Shown here piece after piece: positions 24,701 through 32,087 of a stretch of DNA of 64,000 nucleotides. The notes beneath the pieces are model-generated. The model was given only the letters and a program-made list of their open reading frames with translations, did no database searches and was not told the DNA's origin. The translations under genes and the position numbers were made by a program. The stretch comes from Euborellia annulipes (lineage: Eukaryota > Arthropoda > Insecta > Dermaptera > Anisolabididae): assembly GCA_023213315.1 (NCBI GenBank), contig JAKCPI010014921.1, positions 22,963 to 86,962 of the forward strand, given 5' to 3'. The first letter of the stretch is position 1. Each line of letters opens with the position of its first letter.

Positions 24701-27700
24701 CATGGTAAGAAAAATATTCTCATAATAATTAATATTATTTTTATTATTATTCCAATATTAAAACTAATAATTTTTTTTTCTTTTTATAAAGAATATCCAA
24801 ATGAAAAAGCGGCAAGAAATTTAACACTAGTGGCAAAAACTCTTCAAACGTTAGCAAATTCTACAAGATTTCAAGGCAAAGAAAATTTTATGGAATTTAT
24901 GAATGACTTCTTGGAACGCGAAGCACCTGCTATGAAAAATTTTTTGCAAAGCATTTCGGTAATTTAATTTATTGAAAAAATAACTTTCCTCTCAGTCATC
25001 AGTTCTCGAAATTTTATCGATTTTAAGGAATTTCTGAAGAATAATACACCAGCATTGATTGACCACTCTCATCATTTTATTGTATTTTATAGACATCACA
25101 TCTGGTCATCTTCAGTACAAAAATAAGATATTTTAGAGGGTCACTACTGGTGTATTATTCTCATGATACTGTATTCCTTATGTACTTCGTTCAACGATTA
25201 TTTTTCCAAGTAACATTATTGATTTTATTTTTATTTTCAGACAATGGGCAATCGTGGTGAAGCAACAAACCGTGAATTCGATGGATATATAGACCTCGGC
25301 AAGCAGTTGTCATTGTTGGATGCCCTCTTGGCCGAAAGCGTAACCAAATTGGGAGTAATAAGTACCAATGGCGGTGGCGGTGGTATTAACGGAGGCTTGG
25401 ACGCTGCGGATGCCGCCACTGCTGAACGTTTGGTCGGCGTATTGGAAAGAGTTCGTGCATTGCCTGCAGGAATGGCCTCTGCCATTGGAGGACATCCCGA
25501 TCAGGCTACTCCTGATGCACTTGGCCCACCACCTCCCACCCATGTAATGCGTCAACATTCTGCACCCAACGACAAGCATCACATGAACATCTTCAGGTGA
25601 CATTCTTTTCACAAATTTACAATCTTTTTTGGTATTTGCAATAAATGAAATATCCTTTTTTAAGATTTTTGTATTAATTTTCATATTTTTTATAGGTATA
25701 ATGACCCGACTGTAAGTCCCAGTATATCACGCTCTGCAACTCTGCCACGAAATGCTTTGAGTTGTAATAATAATAAACTCTCCACTCCAACAACTGGTAA
25801 GTTAAGAAAAAAAACAATTTTATCAAGTAGTTATTCGGAATACTAGAAAGGCGAGAGATAAGTTGAATAGAATCTAATCTTATTCAGGTCTATTCTCTTA
25901 AAACAGACGTTATAATTTAACATCATAAATTGGGTGTTAAAAAATAAAGTAATAACATCAGCGTTAAAAAATGGTATTCTCTAAACCAAGTTTTAACAGC
26001 CTCGTTAACATTTTACTTTTTATCGTCAGGTGTTAACGATCCAAATGAAGATAGCTATGTTTTCAGCTTGCTCGTGTTTTTACACTCCTTGATAACATCT
26101 TGCGCATGCGCATTATCTAACACACCAGCGTTAAAAAATGCCATTCTCTTAACTTTAAATGAATTAACGCTGATTTCAGATGTTTTTTTTTTTTTTAACT
26201 TTTAAAAACATTCACACTTTTTTCTCATTCACACTCACACTCACACACACATTCACACTGTCTTTTCGGCAACTTAGGCCATTTAAGACTTTGACGATAA
26301 CCGTTGTAATATATATTAATCTATTGTGGGTTCAGGCATTTCTATTTAAGCCATCTGGTATCCAAATGGCTTAAATAAAATCATCGGACTGCCTGGGTCC
26401 GAACCCGCGACGTTTGGTATAGGAGGTAGGCACATTTCAGATGTTAAAAGTTAAGGTTTTTTCAAAGAGAATAGTCCTGATTGGGAGTTTAAGATTTCAA
26501 AGTTTCTGAAAATACACTGATAATTTATTATCTCGAAAAAACGACAATTATTTAGAAAAACAATTTTCAGGTGTGATCGCTTCATCTACAAACAGCACAT
26601 CAAGTCCTCGAGCAGCTAAATCAGTTGCGAACGGGCTTGATGAATTGTCAGATTTGTTGCGTTATGCGGACGAGGACGCCATTGCCAGTAAAGGAAGTCA
26701 GATCTCCATATCTCAGTTATCGGGTGTAGCATCTTCTGGCTACCAAAGTTTCGCTTACAGCCAGAGTTCGAGTCCTGTTGACTTGACTAATAACAATACA
26801 CCCTCGGCAGGAGGACAAAACAATCTCGCTTCTTCATCTTCCTCTTCATCAGCTGCTTCCACACATACTTCTGTAATCGCAGCAAATCATGGTAATTTTA
26901 ATATTTTTATTTTCATATTATTAAGGGGCTTCAGGAGGGCACATTGAATCTTTAGTTTGAAACTACTGAGGCATTTTAAAGTATTTTTTTTTTTAATGAT
27001 TTAAATTCGTGAGCATTTTGCATAAAAGAATGATTTTTTTTTAATTACTATTGATTTTAAAATATTTTTTTTTTAAATATATTTATAGAAAATGCAAAAA
27101 AAAAAAAACTATTATGAAAATTGTAATTTTTTTCCTAAATCTAAAAATGTAAAAATCATTAATATCCAACCTATAATAATTAAATGAAATGGTTACAAGT
27201 AAAAAATAAATTTATTATTTATTTAAAAATTAATGGCCAAATAGTTCAGCAAAAGATGGCAGGCTTGTCTAACAGCCGGTATTATCAGATCACTTATAAG
27301 CCTACATTTATATATTTGTTTGCTGTTATAAATGATATATAATTTATAATAATAAACTATTCATTATTATAAGATCAACGAAAATTAAACAAATACATGA
27401 GATTAAATATAGCCTTACCGTCCTGCCATCTGTTGATACATTTTCGTAATAATTGGGCTTTTGGCTACATTTTTAAGACCCCTAACACATTTTATCGACA
27501 AACACATGCGAACAACTTGCCTCTTTAAGAGCCTTAATTTAATTAAATAAAAATTTTTTTTAATTCGCATTTTTTTTTTCAGGAGTTGTTTCCACTTGTT
27601 CCGCCAACCTGGCATCCGTAGTGCCCGTAGGTAACAATGGAACGACTACAGGTCCATTAGCTTTCACGAATCCTGTCTATCACATGACAGGATGTTCCTC

Positions 27701-30210
27701 GAAGCCAACTTCTTCATCGGGAGCCAATCATCATCGGCATCATCACCATCGGCCGACAGTGGTACTGACTAATCAGCCGAGTTGTAGTTCGAGTGACGAT
27801 GATGATCTGGTTCGCACTCATCATCTGGCATCGCCGACAACAGCGTCTAACCCAAACAGTAGTGCAATGCTTATTAAACAAATTCAGCGAGTACCTCCAC
27901 CAAGAACAAACCCTCGTGCTGCAGGGAATTCATGGACACATCGTGGTGCCACACCCACACCGCCTCCACCGCCGCCACCTCCCCCACCCCCACCCCCACA
28001 TCAAAGACCATTCCATCTCACAGCATGTAAGTTACTCGCATCTTTTTTCTATACAAAATATAAGGAGACTAATAAAATTATTACGCCGATTTCAGGTGGT
28101 TATTCGAGTCCTGGAGATGGTATGAGCCTCCTTGACGAACCTGCCGGATCGAATGAATTCCAACGGCGAAGACGTTTAAGTTTAGACTCAACTCGAGGAC
28201 TCTCCGACACAAGCAGCGATGAAGAGGAAACATGTCGATCAGCGAATAAACCAAGACTCAAAACTAGAAACATTGAACATGTTAGTTTTTATTGTTTTAA
28301 TTTTCATTTATTTATTATTGATAATTTTATTCTTATTTCATTTTTAGTATGAACGTCAAATCGAACGGCTCCAATCATCTGTCGAGCATTTGAAGATGAA
28401 ATTGGAACAAGCTGAGCATGGCGGAAATTTTTTATTGTTGGGTGATGATTCCGATGCTGATAATAATAATGCGTCTGCAAATTCACCATCGATTTCACCA
28501 ACAGCAGGAGGATCCAACACCGATGTTAAGATGAGGGGAATCATCGCCAGGCTAATCTCAGTAAGTCGTTCTTATTACTTTTTTTTTTTCTTATTAACTT
28601 TAAAAATGGATGTATATTTAGGCCAAAATTTAATTCCGCTATACACTGACGTTTCGGGAGCCTGAACGCCTCCCTTCTTCAGCACTAATGTGGTTCTAGA
28701 AAATTAACCTTCCCTTTGGTTTTATCATTAAAGTATGAAATAAATAGTCTAAAGGGAAGGTTAATTTTCTAAAACCACATTAGTCCTGAAAAAGGAGGCG
28801 TTTAGTCTCCTGAATCGTTGACTGTATAGTGGAATTAAATTTTGGCATGAATGTACATAACAAGCCTTATTATTTCAATATCTGCACCAGGCTTCCAAAT
28901 TTTCATTAGTAACTTAAGTTAGGCATTTAGAATGAATATAAATAATTCGTTTTGAATGGTATAACCTTCTAGTTGGAAATTAGAAACTTCAGTTTGAGAA
29001 ATAATATTAAAATTCTTGATAAAATTTTGATTTATAAAGTGATAGGATGACTCTCAGTGCCTAAAACATTTTTTCTATATCAGCATAAGAATTTATTCTA
29101 TAACTTCTTAAGGTATTATTAAATAAAGCATTTTTTTCCTATCGGTAATATCATGTTCATTGTGAGAGAATTGAAATAATCCAGTACAGATTTTTAAAAT
29201 ATTTGTTTTTGTTCTGTTTTTATTCCTTTCGTTGTTGGAATCTTTTGCGCCGCTTGACTGTCATTTAATAAGACTGTATTATGGGCTTAATAATGGTCAT
29301 TTCCTCCAAAAGACCTCCTACCCTCTTTTGTAGCTTGTGCTATTGCTATATATTCGGCTTTAGCCGTTGAAAGAGCTACAGTAGTTTGTTTTCTACTTTC
29401 CTAAGCTTAGATTATCATTGAATTCAAATAGAAATCCCGTATAAGATCTACGATCTGAAGAGAGGAGGAGATTTATAAGGTGAAGGTGTGAAATAAAAAG
29501 ACTTTATTATCTTGGAGAATTTATTTGGGGGTTACAATACATAAGAGTACACATATATATAATTTCTTTGATCTCAATCAACTCGAACACATATATACTC
29601 CTTGAATGTTTAATGAGATAGCAAAGAACATAACAATTTTTCAAAGAATATGGTCATTGGTCATTACGCTTCCTATGAGACTCTTGGTAAATATCTTCTC
29701 TGGAGCCTTGAGCGGTGCAGAGAGGGCCTGCATGTCGTGCTAATATCAAAACTGTCTACGATCCTTACTCACTGTCGCTTCTCAGCTTCCTGGTTCCCGA
29801 GAGGACCGCTCGGGAACTTTTACCTACCGTCTCCCAGAAATACCTACTTTAAGATGTCCCCAATTCATCGCATGTGCTATCTTAATTCAACCAGATGGAC
29901 ATTTTCCTCAATTCAATTGTACGTCTTGGTAAATGGCGATCGCTGTCAGACGATTATACTAGTAAATAAATAAATCGATCAATTCTCATAGGTTGAAGAG
30001 GAGCTGCGCAAGGAACAGCAAAGGATGTCCGAGACGTTAACGCACAAACAGCGCGTGATTGAAGAACAGGAGCATCGCATTGCTGCATTGGATGCGACCA
30101 ATTCCCGGCTTGTTCAAGCGCTTAGTACGTTAAGGGATCGTTATGCCCACCATCAAGCGAATCACCGACTACTCGCAGATTTGGCTGATCTAAAAAGCTC
30201 CAGCTGCTGA
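9634..30210 (+). CDS. raskol: SynGAP/DAB2IP/RASAL2-family Ras GTPase-activating protein, 16 visible coding exons
   Basis: Predicted to stimulate GTP hydrolysis by Ras/Rap at the membrane; function is inferred from the family. Exons: 9634-9722, 14839-15008, 16378-16641, 20081-20367, 20791-20966, 22568-22730, 23114-23372, 24556-24704, 24792-24958, 25241-25596, 25696-25796, 26571-26891, 27583-28026, 28096-28280, 28348-28560, 29992-30210. All introns are GT-AG and every phase matches, giving 1186 residues to TGA. Order: RRGSAP motif (8-13), NPLKRTKS (40-47), PH C-terminal half (about 90-190), C2 (about 192-300), RasGAP (about 329-560) with arginine finger Arg390 and FLRFLCPA from residue 500, low-complexity tail, coiled coil (1044-1180), C-terminal SSSC. 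In human relatives a longer N-terminus completes the PH domain. That part is missing here because exon 1 starts mid-codon. Drosophila raskol is the likely orthologue; paralogues cannot be excluded. Confidence 0.93.
10441..10535 (+). repeat. HP1 5' hairpin, solitary
   Basis: Only the 5' hairpin of HP1 is present. AATCTGGTGTGACTGGCGCA pairs with the distal TGTCACA part, and CACACAACTTTCTCTTACC faces GGTAAGAGAAAGTTGT. The rest of the element is missing; its right side abuts a hAT MITE. Confidence 0.75.
10559..10893. mobile_element. hAT-type MITE with 8-bp TSD
   Basis: Termini CATAGGCGCCGGAAC and GTTCCGGCGCCCCTG are flanked by the exact duplication GGTATATC (10551-10558 and 10894-10901). The interior runs from a G-run through AT-rich sequence to a C-run. 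An open frame at 10470-10667 runs across its left end and is chance. Confidence 0.9.
11690..11950. repeat. Low-complexity MITE-like sequence
   Basis: Repeated units resemble GAAATTTTTTCCGCCCTGGG and CATTTGACTCTTTTTTTT, ending in C and G homopolymers. The same vocabulary occurs in the MITEs at 7018, 44939 and 63177. I could not define termini or a TSD. Confidence 0.4.
12136..12659. mobile_element. pogo/Tigger-like MITE with internal AACCTCNNTAACTT repeats
   Basis: Termini CAGTAGAACCTCGATAAGTT and AACTTATCGAGGTTCTGACT lie within a TA dinucleotide on each side, the usual target of the Tc1/mariner-pogo group. The interior repeats an AACCTC(T/G)(A/G)TAACTTAAA unit about ten times in various states. 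No transposase remains. Confidence 0.75.
12699..12750 (+). ncRNA. Hammerhead ribozyme-like motif, intact
   Basis: Stem I AAGCT pairs with AGCTT and continues beyond a one-base bulge (CCAT/ATGG). The core is CTGAGGA plus one T. Stem II GGTCTC/GAGACC is perfect with loop GACC. Then come GAAA and helix III ACGT, with cleavage triplet GTT. It starts about 40 bp downstream of the pogo-like MITE and has no inverted partner nearby. Confidence 0.72.
14689..14838 (+). CDS. raskol: Possible alternative first exon of the RasGAP gene
   Basis: An ATG at 14689 (context AGAAGGATGC) opens a frame that reads without a stop into exon 2, adding 50 residues before the conserved NFFAKRSF. An in-frame TGA at 14656 bounds it upstream. 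This would be an alternative promoter product lacking exon 1, something the mammalian relatives also do. Against it: several upstream ATGs and no recognisable motif in the extra residues. A second in-frame ATG is at 14783. Confidence 0.35.
14839..15008 (+). CDS. raskol: RasGAP exon 2 (NPLKRTKS segment)
   Basis: Acceptor TTGTGTTACAG, donor GTAAGC. It encodes [19 protein letters not shown] and then TKLERKRG, the strongly conserved basic segment just before the PH/C2 region in this family. The rest is Gly/Ser-rich. It ends with two bases of a Gly codon completed by exon 3. Confidence 0.92.
15009..16377 (+). other. RasGAP intron 2
   Basis: 1.4 kb. It holds a decayed tRNA-like sequence (15605-15725) and a TAA-rich patch. 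Nothing else is recognised. Confidence 0.6.
15605..15725 (+). repeat. Decayed tRNA-like retroposon head
   Basis: GGCTCGACTCC resembles a Pol III B box, preceded by a D-arm-like GGATAAGGGTAGTCC. Flanks ATATTTGGGCC and GCCCAAACATATTT form a short inverted repeat. The cloverleaf cannot be completed, so it is a SINE-type relic. Confidence 0.4.
16378..16641 (+). CDS. raskol: RasGAP exon 3 (SRSHESLL and PH-like part)
   Basis: Acceptor CAATTGCGTAG, donor GTGACT. It encodes TSRSHESLL, diagnostic of the SynGAP family, then [27 protein letters not shown] and the PH helix [17 protein letters not shown]. The tryptophan of DKW is the invariant PH-domain Trp. Residues 86-174. It ends AG|, completed to Ser. 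Confidence 0.95.
16960..17216. mobile_element. hAT-type MITE, CAGGGGCGT family, with TSD
   Basis: Termini CAGGGGCGTTTT and ATACGCCCCTG are flanked by the exact duplication ACCAGAAC (16952-16959 and 17217-17224). The interior has G and C runs and the block ATATACAGACATCAGCGCAA. It is nearly identical to the copy at 33613-33863, so the family was recently active. Non-coding. Confidence 0.93.
17305..17431. mobile_element. Short hAT-type MITE
   Basis: Termini CATGGGTGTAACTAG and CTAGTTACGCACATG are flanked by CTCCTTTC and CTCCCTTC (7 of 8 bases match). It has a C/G-run interior of 127 bp. The same terminal type is at 34330-34482. Confidence 0.75.
17500..17715 (+). repeat. Palindromic element with decayed hammerhead motif
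   Basis: Short arms GGGACGATAAGGAGAAA and TTCTCCTTATCGTCTC enclose CTGAAGA plus T, stem II CCCC/GGGG around TGTATA, and GAAATAT in place of GAAACGT. The 4-nt helix III is thus ATAT, still self-complementary. Stem I is not convincing. Confidence 0.5.
18660..18862 (+). repeat. C-run patch and HP1 fragment
   Basis: Poly-C runs (18671-18775) of the kind seen in MITE interiors are followed by an HP1 fragment with GATAAGAGAAAGTTGTGT and TTTTTTGTGTCGACATTTAT. The proline-rich readings across it come from C-runs and are not protein. Confidence 0.55.
18865..19145. repeat. Palindromic element with two hammerhead-like motifs
   Basis: Arms TACAAGGGCGGCAGCCAAG and CTTGGCTGCCCTTGTA form a 280-bp palindrome. 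The minus-strand motif (18915-18957) keeps the core CTGATGA, stem II GAGTGC/GCACTC and GAAAC, but has lost stem I. The plus-strand motif (19052-19094) keeps a perfect 6-bp stem I (TTTGTC/GACAAA), the same stem II and GAAACGTC, but lacks one base of the core (CTGATG|GAG). The two arms have complementary damage. Confidence 0.78.
20081..20367 (+). CDS. raskol: RasGAP exon 4 (C2 domain, first part)
   Basis: Acceptor TTTGTTTCTAG, donor GTAAAT. It completes the PH C-terminus ([20 protein letters not shown]), then starts the C2 beta-sandwich with [40 protein letters not shown] and [14 protein letters not shown], ending in a Lys-rich [12 protein letters not shown]. Residues 174-270. Very close to the mammalian C2. 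Confidence 0.97.
20791..20966 (+). CDS. raskol: RasGAP exon 5 (end of C2)
   Basis: Acceptor TTTGTTTTAG, donor GTATGA. It encodes [20 protein letters not shown] and then [19 protein letters not shown], the last C2 strands and the linker to the GAP domain, ending at a codon boundary. Residues 270-328. Confidence 0.96.
21257..21513. repeat. Palindromic element with hammerhead-like motif
   Basis: Arms ATAAAAGAATTTTATTTTCG and CGAAAATAAAATTCTTTTAT. The minus-strand motif at 21303-21353 has CTGAAGA, stem II GGTCAC/GTGGCC (one mismatch), GAAACGTT and a weak 3-bp stem I. The plus-strand partner at about 21424-21470 is further decayed (CTGAAAA, GAAAAGTT). Confidence 0.7.
21581..21843. repeat. Palindromic element with hammerhead-like motif (ATAT variant)
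   Basis: Arms start GCTAAATTTTCAGCA and end TGCTGAAGATTTAGC. The minus-strand motif at 21615-21672 has CTGAAGA, a mismatched stem II and GAAATATT, so helix III would be ATAT. Stem I keeps TCCA/TGGA. The plus-strand partner has lost part of the core. Confidence 0.6.
22568..22730 (+). CDS. raskol: RasGAP exon 6 (start of GAP domain)
   Basis: Acceptor GTTCTATTTTTCAG, donor GTAAGT. It encodes [20 protein letters not shown] and then [20 protein letters not shown], the first GAP-domain helices. Residues 329-382 plus one base. Confidence 0.97.
23114..23372 (+). CDS. raskol: RasGAP exon 7 (arginine finger)
   Basis: Acceptor TTATTTTTTAG, donor GTGAGT. It encodes [20 protein letters not shown]. The Arg of TFRGNS (codon CGA at 23134-23136, residue 390) corresponds to the catalytic arginine finger that enters the Ras active site. 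Then follow [17 protein letters not shown] and CEVDPLK. The finger is present, so the protein should be catalytically competent. Confidence 0.97.
23373..24555 (+). other. RasGAP intron 7
   Basis: 1.2 kb. A degraded repeat at 23515-23690 resembles the one at 19840-19990, and there is a G-run at 24216-24232. No gene is seen; open frames on both strands at 23894-24150 are chance. Confidence 0.6.
24556..24704 (+). CDS. raskol: RasGAP exon 8 (FLR motif)
   Basis: Acceptor AATATTTTTCAG, donor GTAAGA. It encodes [20 protein letters not shown] and then SLFNITH, the diagnostic RasGAP FLRxxxPA block; FLR is at residues 500-502. The following 87-bp intron is a multiple of three with no stop. Confidence 0.98.
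24792..24958 (+). CDS. raskol: RasGAP exon 9 (end of GAP domain)
   Basis: Acceptor TTTTATAAAG, donor GTAATT. It encodes [20 protein letters not shown] and then [15 protein letters not shown], the last conserved GAP helices. Residues 519-574. Confidence 0.97.
24959..25240 (+). other. RasGAP intron 9 with small inverted repeat
   Basis: Contains a 130-bp inverted repeat at 25034-25166 (GAAGAATAATACACCAG / CTGGTGTATTATTCTCA). On the minus strand it holds CTGAAGATGACC, a very decayed trace of the hammerhead-type palindromes. Confidence 0.5.
25241..25596 (+). CDS. raskol: RasGAP exon 10 ([14 protein letters not shown])
   Basis: Acceptor TTTTTATTTTCAG, donor GTGACA. It encodes [20 protein letters not shown], the conserved helix after the GAP domain, then a Gly-rich loop, an Ala-rich helix and [20 protein letters not shown]. 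The QHSAPN type of motif is shared with vertebrate members (HNSSPN). Residues 575-693. Confidence 0.95.
25696..25796 (+). CDS. raskol: RasGAP exon 11 ([12 protein letters not shown])
   Basis: Acceptor TTTTTTATAG, donor GTAAGT. It encodes [20 protein letters not shown], a Ser-rich segment typical of 14-3-3 or kinase target sites, then Asn-rich residues. Phases match both neighbours. Confidence 0.9.
25797..26570 (+). other. RasGAP intron 11
   Basis: Contains a foldback element (25881-26484; arms TATTCTCTTAAAA and the mirrored AAAGAGAATA, plus internal GCGTTAAAAAATG repeats) into which a SINE has inserted (26185-26433). Confidence 0.65.
26185..26433 (-). repeat. tRNA-derived SINE (SINE1) with 12-bp TSD
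   Basis: Flanked by the exact duplication ATTTCAGATGTT (26173-26184 and 26434-26445), with a T-run (poly-A on the minus strand) at its left end. On the minus strand the head carries the B-box-like GGGTTCGGACCCAGG. The A-box part is truncated relative to 40893. The body has CTCATTCACACTCACACTCA and the CTTTTCGGCAACTTAGGCC block shared with 40690 and 58927. Confidence 0.88.
26571..26891 (+). CDS. raskol: RasGAP exon 12 (Ser-rich tail)
   Basis: Acceptor AACAATTTTCAG, donor GTAATT. It encodes [19 protein letters not shown], then [20 protein letters not shown] and a poly-Ser stretch. The SQ(I/L)SI(S/T)Q block recurs in vertebrate RASAL2/DAB2IP tails. Residues 727-834. Confidence 0.92.
26892..27582 (+). 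other. RasGAP intron 12
   Basis: AT-rich with long T and A runs. I see no repeat termini, RNA gene or coding sequence other than a chance minus-strand frame at 27415-27615. Confidence 0.55.
27583..28026 (+). CDS. raskol: RasGAP exon 13 (NPVY, His-rich, poly-Pro)
   Basis: Acceptor TTTTTTTTTTCAG, donor GTAAGT. It encodes [12 protein letters not shown] (NPVY is conserved in human relatives), a His run NHHRHHHHR, Ser/Asp-rich [10 protein letters not shown], and a run of 13 prolines after TPT (bases about 27960-28000) that could bind SH3 or WW domains. Residues 834-982. Confidence 0.93.
28096..28280 (+). CDS. raskol: RasGAP exon 14
   Basis: Acceptor CCGATTTCAG, donor GTTAGT (weaker). It encodes [15 protein letters not shown], the basic [15 protein letters not shown] (an RRxS-type kinase site) and SSDEEETC. 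The preceding intron is only 69 bp and has no in-frame stop. Residues 982-1043. Confidence 0.92.
28348..28560 (+). CDS. raskol: RasGAP exon 15 (coiled coil)
   Basis: Acceptor TTTCATTTTTAG, donor GTAAGT. It encodes [20 protein letters not shown], the first coiled-coil segment, an acidic Asn/Ser-rich insert, and [11 protein letters not shown], matching the conserved (M)K(S)IISRLM block of the vertebrate family. Residues 1044-1114. Confidence 0.96.
28561..29991 (+). other. RasGAP intron 15
   Basis: 1.4 kb. It contains a palindromic hammerhead-like element (28609-28858). A 107-codon open frame at 29650-29973 has no domain signature and is probably chance; a relic of another element is possible. 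Confidence 0.6.
28609..28858. repeat. Palindromic element with hammerhead-like motifs
   Basis: Arms ATTTAGGCCAAAATTTAATT and AATTAAATTTTGGCATGAAT. The minus-strand motif at about 28638-28690 has CTGAAGA, stem II GGGAG/CTCCC, GAAACGTC and an unpaired stem I. The plus-strand partner keeps stem I AGTC/GACT but has lost the core (CTGAAAA, GAATCGTT). Confidence 0.68.
29992..30210 (+). CDS. raskol: RasGAP exon 16 (C-terminal coiled coil and stop)
   Basis: Acceptor CAATTCTCATAG. It encodes [20 protein letters not shown] and then [20 protein letters not shown], which closely follows the vertebrate C-terminal coiled coil. It ends in SSSC and TGA at 30208-30210; human relatives also end in similar Ser/Cys residues. 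Residues 1115-1186. Confidence 0.97.
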   Translation, partial: VEEELRKEQQRMSETLTHKQRVIEEQEHRIAALDATNSRLVQALSTLRDRYAHHQANHRLLADLADLKSSSC

Positions 30211-32087
30211 GCACTTGACAGCAACACACACCAAAACTAAAATTATATCTCAACAAGTGTGAATGATCTTAGAGTATTATTACATGTTATTTTCCATACC
30301 AAATTACACCCTTGAACGTCTCAGATTTATTCATTATTAATTAATATTTTTTTGTATTTCATTTAATAAGATTCTCTTTAAAATAGGGAAAATTATTTAT
30401 TATCATTGTAAGATTTTTACGGAAAAACAAAATTTTTTATCCAAGTTATATAAATTTTAAAATGTAAAAAACCTGATCAGATTTTTTTAGGGATATATTA
30501 TTTCTTTGAAAGCAATTTTACCATCAATTTTTTAATGAATGATCCTATTGTTGAAATTTAGTCCCCCCCCCCCCCCCCCCCATAAGGGTGTATATAAGAA
30601 TTCTCCCTTTATTGAATATATAAATTATTAATTCTATTAATATTGTTGATTATTTCCTTTAGATCAACCAATAGCCAAGATCACAATTAACTACTTAAAA
30701 AAATTTGATATAACTTAGATAAATAATTAGGCTGGTTCCGTAAACTATGTAAAAAAATTATATTTTTTTTTTTTGATAATGATAGACCAAGCGTGTTTTG
30801 ATTCTTATTTCCGCACAGAAACAATTCTAAAGTATTATATATTGAAGTATTTGCAAAAATTACATCACAATTCATGCATTTATAATTATTTGTAAAATAA
30901 TTACTCATACTTAAATTGGAGAGAAATTATATTGGAAACGATTAGGTCACTCAAAATTATTTCTTCTACTCCAGACAGATAATAATCCCCTATCAAAGAG
31001 CTTAACTCTTTGGACAGGCCAGACAACTGTCCCTTCAAGCCTTAAAAATAAAAATAAGCTCTAGGCGAAAGGTTCTCTTTCAAACCCTTTAACTGTCTGT
31101 TTCTCAAGTATAATAACCCAGACAGCTTGTAATATTGCAGCAATTATTGCCATTCTTGCACAATATTGACAATATTGCAGCTCAAACAGCAACATTGCTG
31201 CAATATTCCCTGTAAGATTAGCTTGGAATATTGCTACAATTTTTGCAATATTGCTGCAATAATACAAGGTGTCTGGGAAACGATATGGAATTATTTTTAA
31301 TAACTCTCTCCTATTTAAGAAATTTAATTTTATAAATAATATATTTAATTCATCTCAGCTCAAGTCTTATAAATATAAAAAATGTAATAAGTATTTTTAG
31401 TATAATTTAGCACGCAAACGGCAATTTATTGTTGCTTTATATAGATGCAATAATAATGACATATGATAGTTTGTTGTTTCTCCACTATTGTGTATTATAG
31501 TATATCGATTGCGATATATTCCACCAAAGAAAAATCACTAATTTTTTATTATATATCTATATTCTTATATAGATATATTATAAAAATATATTGAAATTTT
31601 AATGGAGTTGGATCTCTAATTCGTATTTTTCTCTTTATCTGTCAGTGTGTGCTCGTGTGATGTATATATTTATAATAGAATAATAATATATATATATATA
31701 CTTATATATAATATATATATTTACAACATTCAGATTATATTTAATAGCATTCTTTGTACAATGATTGTTTGTGCCCTTTGTTTCTTGGTATCTCCTTTCC
31801 TGCCCCCACCCCTCTTTGTAAGCAATTTTATTTGTTTAAATAATATAAATATATAAATATATATAAATATAAAATTTATAGTTGAATTTAATTAAATAAG
31901 ATTGATTATGAACTGTAAAACACTATATATATTATATATATAGAAAATTATAAATAAATTATTTATTATCCTTCATAAATTTTTTTATCCTAATTATTTT
32001 TTTTTATTACACTCAGGAACTCCCTTATTGGGGAAACGTGGCGATAGTCCGACGACCTTTTCTAAAAATTACAAATTAACTGTTATA
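30211..32087 (+). other. 3' UTR and AT-rich spacer after the RasGAP gene
   Basis: No gene. Candidate AATAAA signals are at 31047 and 31953, and I cannot tell which is used. A C-run lies at 30562-30581 and TA/ATAT microsatellites at 31680-31730 and 31845-31945. A small MITE-like repeat (31107-31277) is listed separately. Confidence 0.6.
31107..31277. mobile_element. Short MITE of AATATTGC repeats
   Basis: Ends CCAGACAGCTTGTAATATTG and CAATAATACAAGGTGTCTGG are inverted repeats. Between them AATATTGC and TTGCTGCAATATT units alternate on both strands. No TSD could be fixed. Confidence 0.6.

Noticed and set aside
27793..28125. 110-codon plus-strand frame overlapping RasGAP exon 13
   Set aside because: It is a shifted-frame shadow of the conserved exon 13 frame, which has the NPVY and poly-Pro features and joins its neighbours in phase.
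29650..29973. 107-codon open frame in RasGAP intron 15
   Set aside because: No recognisable domain and no splice continuity with exons 15 or 16, which join to each other in phase 0; probably chance or an old repeat.
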